Positions 60,160 to 64,000 of a stretch of 64,000 nt of DNA are shown here, piece by piece. The position numbers and the translations under genes were made by a program. The notes under the pieces are model-generated. The model worked only from the letters and a program-made list of their open reading frames with translations, had not been told where the DNA came from and searched no databases. This DNA comes from Candidatus Nomurabacteria bacterium (GTDB lineage: Bacteria > Patescibacteriota > Saccharimonadia > Saccharimonadales > UBA7683): the NCBI GenBank assembly GCA_020631895.1, contig JACKGR010000002.1:1-64000 (forward strand). Reading direction: 5' to 3'. How positions within the stretch are numbered: the first letter of the stretch is position 1; each line of letters begins with the position of its first letter.

Positions 60160-61598
60160 TACTGAGCTCCCGAACCTTTCAAAACTACCGCAACAGTCTT
60201 AATCATAATCTTAATATCAAGCCAGAAGCTCCAGTTTTGAACGTAGTAGAGCTCAAGCTGGATTCTCTGCTCATCAGTAATATCACTTCTGCCCGAGACC
60301 TGCCAAAGTCCTGTCAGTCCGCTTCTTACACTAAGAAGTGAGGCTCCGTGTTTTTTAGAGTATTTTGCATCGATTTCGCTGGCTATCATCGGTCTTGGGC
60401 CAACTAGACTCAGATCACCTTTTAGAATATTAAAAAGCTGGGGAAGTTCATCTAGCGAGGTTCTTCTTAAGAAATTTCCAAATGCTGTTACTCTTGGGTC
60501 GTTCTCAACTTTATAGTTCTTCTCATACTCTTTGGCTAAGTCTTCACGTCCCATGGCTCTAAATTCATCACTGGCAATCGCATTCTCGAATCCTTTTTTG
60601 CGTCGCATTGATCTAAACTTGTAAACATTGAAGTGGCGACCTTTTTTTGTAACGCGTTCATGTTTGTAAATAATTTTGCCTGGGTTTAGTACTTTTTGAA
60701 GTACAACAATCAATATTAGTATAGGACTTAGTAATACGACGAGTATCAAACTAACGAGTAGATCGAATATTCTTTTAACTGTCTCGCCCCAGCCTAGAAG
60801 TGGAGTTTGTGATACTGAAATTATCGGATAGCTAGCAAGTACATCGACTATATTTTTTCCCGAATAAAACTCAACTTCACCGGGTATAAAACTGTAGCCT
60901 ACATGATTTGTTAGAGCTGACTCAAAAATTAACCGATTCTTTGATGAATCGGCGTACATCTCAGTTTGTATAATTGTATCTACATCAAGCACTCCAAGTG
61001 ATTCAAGTGCGTTTTCAAGATTTGTGAACTTCTTTGCCGAGTGATAACTTGCTCCAGCTCCACATGTCGCGACAATGTTGTAACCCGACCTTTCCGTTTC
61101 ATGGATGCTCTTAATTATATCGGAGGCGACTGTTCCAGAGCCGATAATCATAACTCGTTGTATTCCTCGACCATATCTAAAAGCAGTGGTGCGAGCTTGT
61201 CTAAGAATCTCTCGACCGAGTACTAGCAGTACAAAAACCAAAATTGTGGCATAGATTGCCACAAGTCTTGCCGGAAAAACTGCCATGTCTGTTACAAACG
61301 AGAATCCCAGTACCAATAAGATGCCTAAAAAGGATCCAACAAATACTTTGCCAATTTCTGTTAGGCGCTTTTGGTAGACACGCGGAGTGTACATATCAAG
61401 TGATGCAAAAGTAAGTACCCAAAATGGAGAAATTATTACAAATATTTTAAAAAATTCAAAAGCACTTATCTGACTTATCAAGGGCCTTGAATCTAGTTGA
61501 ACCCTTAGGACGTAGGCAATTGTAAATGCTACTAAAATTGCAAATATGTCGCTAAAGATTAAAGCCAAAGTATATAAACGGACAGTTTTTGTTGGCAC
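60159..61598 (-). CDS. Polyprenyl glycosylphosphotransferase (WcaJ/WbaP-like initiating enzyme)
   Basis: A 479-residue protein from a GTG with a GAGGAG site. Four N-terminal helices, a CoA-binding-like Rossmann region (RVMIIGSGTVASDIIKSIHETERSGYNIVATCG), a fifth helix (FDLLVSLILVVLLSPILILIVVL), and the catalytic bacterial sugar transferase domain: KHERVTKKGRHFNVYKFRSM, NFLRRTSLDELPQLFNILKGDLSLVGPRP and RSGLTGLWQVSGRSD. It puts the first sugar-1-phosphate on undecaprenyl phosphate. It diverges from the ligase-like gene. Confidence 0.93.
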   Translation of the reverse strand: MPTKTVRLYTLALIFSDIFAILVAFTIAYVLRVQLDSRPLISQISAFEFFKIFVIISPFWVLTFASLDMYTPRVYQKRLTEIGKVFVGSFLGILLVLGFSFVTDMAVFPARLVAIYATILVFVLLVLGREILRQARTTAFRYGRGIQRVMIIGSGTVASDIIKSIHETERSGYNIVATCGAGASYHSAKKFTNLENALESLGVLDVDTIIQTEMYADSSKNRLIFESALTNHVGYSFIPGEVEFYSGKNIVDVLASYPIISVSQTPLLGWGETVKRIFDLLVSLILVVLLSPILILIVVLQKVLNPGKIIYKHERVTKKGRHFNVYKFRSMRRKKGFENAIASDEFRAMGREDLAKEYEKNYKVENDPRVTAFGNFLRRTSLDELPQLFNILKGDLSLVGPRPMIASEIDAKYSKKHGASLLSVRSGLTGLWQVSGRSDITDEQRIQLELYYVQNWSFWLDIKIMIKTVAVVLKGSGAQ

Positions 61599-61623
61599 TG
61601 GTGTCTCCTCGTGCTTTATATTG

Positions 61624-61629
61624 TATCAT
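61624..61629 (+). promoter_or_regulatory. Candidate -10 (TATCAT) before the ligase-like gene
   Basis: TATCAT ends seven bases before the GTG at 61637, supporting that codon as a leaderless start. Confidence 0.35.
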
Positions 61630-61636
61630 TACTGTA

Positions 61637-62998
61637 GTGAAGAATTTACTGTCTCAACTAAAAAAGCAGTCACTACTAGTACGTATTTTAGCTATAGGTT
61701 GGCTTACTCTTATTGTTCTGCTACCTTTTCATGCTTTTATTTCTACTTGGGGAGGTACATCAATCGGACCACTTAATCTCTGGAAGGCCTGGAAGGAGAT
61801 TCTGCTTAGCATACTGGTCGTTATTGTAATAGCCCAGTCATTTGTCGACGTAGAAATGTTTAAGTTTTTCTGGAAATCATGGATAACTCGACTAATTGTG
61901 TTCTACGGTTTGCTGCACGTATTAGTTACCTTGATTATAGGTAATCAAGCAAGCCCGCTTGCATTTGGGCTGGCAATTAACCTCAGGATTGTATCGATGT
62001 TTTTAGTTGGAGGCGTGGTTTTTTATTATTTGAAGCCAGACAAAAAAGAGCTTATGAAACTACTCATAGTTCCTGCCGTATTGGTAATTTTGTTTGGCCT
62101 ACTCCAGATGTTCATCCTCCCATACGACCTATTATCTCATTTTGGATATAAAGAGGGCGTTACAATCGCTCCATTCAACACAATTGATCAGCAGATTGAT
62201 CAACTAAGGATTATGAGTACTCTAAGAGGCCCCAACCCTCTAGGCGCGTATCTTATCTTGCCGGGTATATTGTTGCTCGGATTAATTATTTCAGTTATTG
62301 ATCGATTCAAGAAAGAATCTGGTAAAAAGTCATTCAAAAATGCTATCGTCCCGGCATCTCTACTTCTAGGAATGCTAATCGTACTGTATGGGTCGCACTC
62401 TAGATCAGCTTGGCTCGGTTTTGTAGTTTCTGGGGGGGTGTACTTGATGGTAAAATTATCTACCAAATGGAGGTTGATACTTGTATCGATCGGTTTGGTT
62501 GGTCTGGTTGTGGGTGCATTAGGGCTATATCAACTCAGGGATACCAGTTTTGTCCAAAATGTAATTCTGCACGATAACCCAGAAGTTGGTCCGGCGCAAA
62601 CCTCGAACTCTGATCACACACTGGCTATTAAGAATGCCTTAGGCGATATCAAGCAGGATCCTCTAACTGGATGTGCACCCGGGTGCGCTGGCCCTGCATC
62701 GTTTTATGATCCTGACGGAGTTAAATTATCTGAGAATTACTATCTACAAGTTGCACAGGAGGTAGGGGTAGTGGGGCTGGGACTCTTCATAGCAATAAAT
62801 ATACTTGTCGGTATTCAGTTATTTAAAAGACGGCAAGATGTATTAGCGCTGGCACTTTTTGCCAGTTTGATTGGACTTAGCATAGCGAATCTTCTCTTAC
62901 ATGTTTGGGCAGATGATACTCTAGCATATATTTGGTGGGGCCTAGCGGGAGCTGTACTTGTCAGTGCGCGAACATCAGACAACAAAAAGCGGAGTTAA
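61637..62998 (+). CDS. O-antigen ligase-like polytopic protein
   Basis: 453 residues from a GTG at 61637 (VKNLLSQLKKQ). The frame runs 16 codons further upstream from a TTG, but that would overlap the divergent gene. About ten helices and the ligase pattern: MSTLRGPNPLGAYLILPGILLLGLI, LYGSHSRSAWLGFVVSG, and a large loop near residue 340 (GCAPGCAGPASFYDPDGVKLSENYYLQVAQEVGVVG). It may join or transfer lipid-linked glycan to its final carrier, or polymerise it (Wzy and WaaL are hard to tell apart). Its stop is formed by a CGGAGTTAA repeat. Confidence 0.82.
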   Translation: MKNLLSQLKKQSLLVRILAIGWLTLIVLLPFHAFISTWGGTSIGPLNLWKAWKEILLSILVVIVIAQSFVDVEMFKFFWKSWITRLIVFYGLLHVLVTLIIGNQASPLAFGLAINLRIVSMFLVGGVVFYYLKPDKKELMKLLIVPAVLVILFGLLQMFILPYDLLSHFGYKEGVTIAPFNTIDQQIDQLRIMSTLRGPNPLGAYLILPGILLLGLIISVIDRFKKESGKKSFKNAIVPASLLLGMLIVLYGSHSRSAWLGFVVSGGVYLMVKLSTKWRLILVSIGLVGLVVGALGLYQLRDTSFVQNVILHDNPEVGPAQTSNSDHTLAIKNALGDIKQDPLTGCAPGCAGPASFYDPDGVKLSENYYLQVAQEVGVVGLGLFIAINILVGIQLFKRRQDVLALALFASLIGLSIANLLLHVWADDTLAYIWWGLAGAVLVSARTSDNKKRS

Positions 62999-63021
62999 AG
63001 CGGAGTTAAATCGGAGTTAAC
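62989..63021 (+). repeat. CGGAGTTAA repeat, copy 4 (three tandem units)
   Basis: Three 11-base units, GCGGAGTTAAA twice and then TCGGAGTTAAC, overlapping the ligase-like stop codon (62996-62998). Copies 2 and 3 have the same unit in palindromic form. Confidence 0.65.
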
Positions 63022-63078
63022 TATGAGTTTCAAATAGATTATAATGAAATTGATTCTAGCAATAATAATACCGTTAAT

Positions 63079-63969
63079 TTATATCAATGTGCGTATATAT
63101 TTTTTAAGCTCAGCACTGAGGGTTTGATCCTTGAGAGCCACATCGAACACTGTTTTTAGATAACCAAGGGTGTTTCCGGTGTCATAATAGTTGTCATGTT
63201 CAAGTGCGCAGCCGTAAATAGGTTTGTTCTCATCCATCATCTTTTGAAGTACATAAGTTGTAAGGTAGAATTCATCTCCGGTTGGAACACTTGATTTGGC
63301 TTCGCGAGCATATTCGAGTACTTCTGGGGTTAATAGGTAGCCACCTACACTTGCAAGGTTTGTAGGAGCATTATTCTTCCCTGGTTTTTCTAGTATTCGC
63401 GATGCTTTTACAATTCCACTCCGGACTTTATCGCCAGCTACTATCCCATATCTATTGTAGTCGGCCTCATCTTCTAATGTAATACATGGTAAAATTGGGC
63501 TTTTGAATTCTTGATAAAGTTCAATCATTTGTGAATAACGGTTATTTTTGCCAACAAAAAGATCATCCGCAAAAGTATATATGAATGGCTCGTCGCCGAT
63601 TAGGTGCGCGGCGTTTAGTATAGGCGTGGTGCTACCGTAGATGCCCTTTTGGCGGATATACGCAAAATTTGCCATATTTGGTATGGCCTCTATCTCTTTA
63701 AGAAGATCGGATTTGTTGCCAGCTAGTAGATTCTCCTTTAAGTCTGCACTGACGGTATCAAAATGATCCTCTATGCTTCTCTTATGGTAACCAGTAACAA
63801 TAATAATGTCTTCAATGCCGGCTTCAACAAGCTGCTCAACAATATATTGAATGACCGGTTTATTTATTATGGGCAACATCTCTTTGGGCATAGCCTTCGT
63901 CTGCGGTAGGAACCTGGTACCAAACCCGGCGGCTGCTATCACTGCTTTTCTGACTTTTGAATTACTCAT
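63079..63969 (-). CDS. galU: UTP-glucose-1-phosphate uridylyltransferase
   Basis: 296 residues: KAVIAAAGFGTRFLPQTKAMPKEMLPIINKPVIQYIVEQLVEAGI, IIIVTGYHKRSIEDHFD, FIYTFADDLFVG, and NYYDTGNTLGYLKTVFDVAL, the standard GalU pattern. It makes UDP-glucose, which feeds the UDP-glucose dehydrogenase and the transferases of the region. A TATACT lies 12 bases before the ATG on the minus strand. Confidence 0.95.
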   Translation of the reverse strand: MSNSKVRKAVIAAAGFGTRFLPQTKAMPKEMLPIINKPVIQYIVEQLVEAGIEDIIIVTGYHKRSIEDHFDTVSADLKENLLAGNKSDLLKEIEAIPNMANFAYIRQKGIYGSTTPILNAAHLIGDEPFIYTFADDLFVGKNNRYSQMIELYQEFKSPILPCITLEDEADYNRYGIVAGDKVRSGIVKASRILEKPGKNNAPTNLASVGGYLLTPEVLEYAREAKSSVPTGDEFYLTTYVLQKMMDENKPIYGCALEHDNYYDTGNTLGYLKTVFDVALKDQTLSAELKKYIRTLI

Positions 63970-64000
63970 TTGATACTTGGTAGTATAGCGTATACTAGAC

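Noticed and set aside
1..64000. Alternative genetic code with TGA as glycine (as in Gracilibacteria/SR1)
   Set aside because: TGA acts as the stop in several overlapping gene pairs (for example 33568, 51874, 53085), so the standard bacterial code fits.
1..64000. CRISPR arrays, tRNA or rRNA genes
   Set aside because: No regularly spaced repeats and no cloverleaf or rRNA-like stretches were noticed by eye; a dedicated scan could still find a tRNA.

Overview
The window reads as a stretch of a bacterial chromosome around the replication origin, most likely from a Candidate Phyla Radiation organism close to Saccharibacteria (TM7). The reasons are the dnaN-dnaA / rpmH-rnpA-yidC-khpB origin arrangement, a compact AT-rich genome with many 1-17 bp gene overlaps, TGA used as an ordinary stop, a type IV secretion-like locus built from tandem small two-helix pilins plus PrgI, TraC-like and VirB4 proteins, and a large sugar-nucleotide and glycosyltransferase complement. 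The phylum is inferred from gene content; no 16S gene or universal marker tree is available here.

Layout. 1-2918 (minus strand): six tandem signal-peptide plus two-helix pilin-like genes, the first cut by the window edge. 3019-17384 (plus): a secretion/conjugation-type operon with a VirB6-like membrane protein, a PrgI protein, a TraC-like protein, the VirB4 ATPase, two large secreted wall-hydrolase proteins (one VanY-like, one carrying four hydrolase-type domains) and an anchored protein of unknown role. 17389-22401: origin region, with dnaN and dnaA leftward, a spacer with DnaA boxes, then rpmH, rnpA, yidC and khpB rightward. 22398-27943: accessory genes, namely a MazEF-type toxin-antitoxin pair, a secreted SGNH hydrolase, an orphan with a DGMHR motif, and a very GC-rich single-gene cassette with its own promoter, ribosome site and hairpin.

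28117-63969 is a surface-polysaccharide region. It includes many glycosyltransferases, a Wzm/Wzt-type ABC exporter, sugar nucleotide enzymes (RfbA, RfbB, UDP-glucose dehydrogenase, GalU, a GDP-mannose 3,5-epimerase-like enzyme and a GDP-mannose hydrolase-like Nudix protein), a polysaccharide pyruvyl transferase operon with a nitroreductase, an initiating phosphoglycosyl transferase, an O-antigen ligase-like protein, several multispanning GT-C-like proteins, and two secreted proteins (a subtilisin and a lysozyme-like repeat protein). Together these could make, export, modify and attach a cell-surface glycan, while the secretion locus and wall hydrolases could act on neighbouring cells.

Three non-coding themes stand out. 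(1) A family of structured intergenic elements at about 55.1, 57.0 and 58.9 kb; two copies share loops but have different, compensating stems. (2) Short palindromic repeats that sit at gene ends and even lie in frame inside a glycosyltransferase. (3) A two-mode start logic: operon-leading genes often have a -10 hexamer only 6-16 bases before the start codon with no Shine-Dalgarno (leaderless-like), whereas many genes inside operons carry clear Shine-Dalgarno sites.
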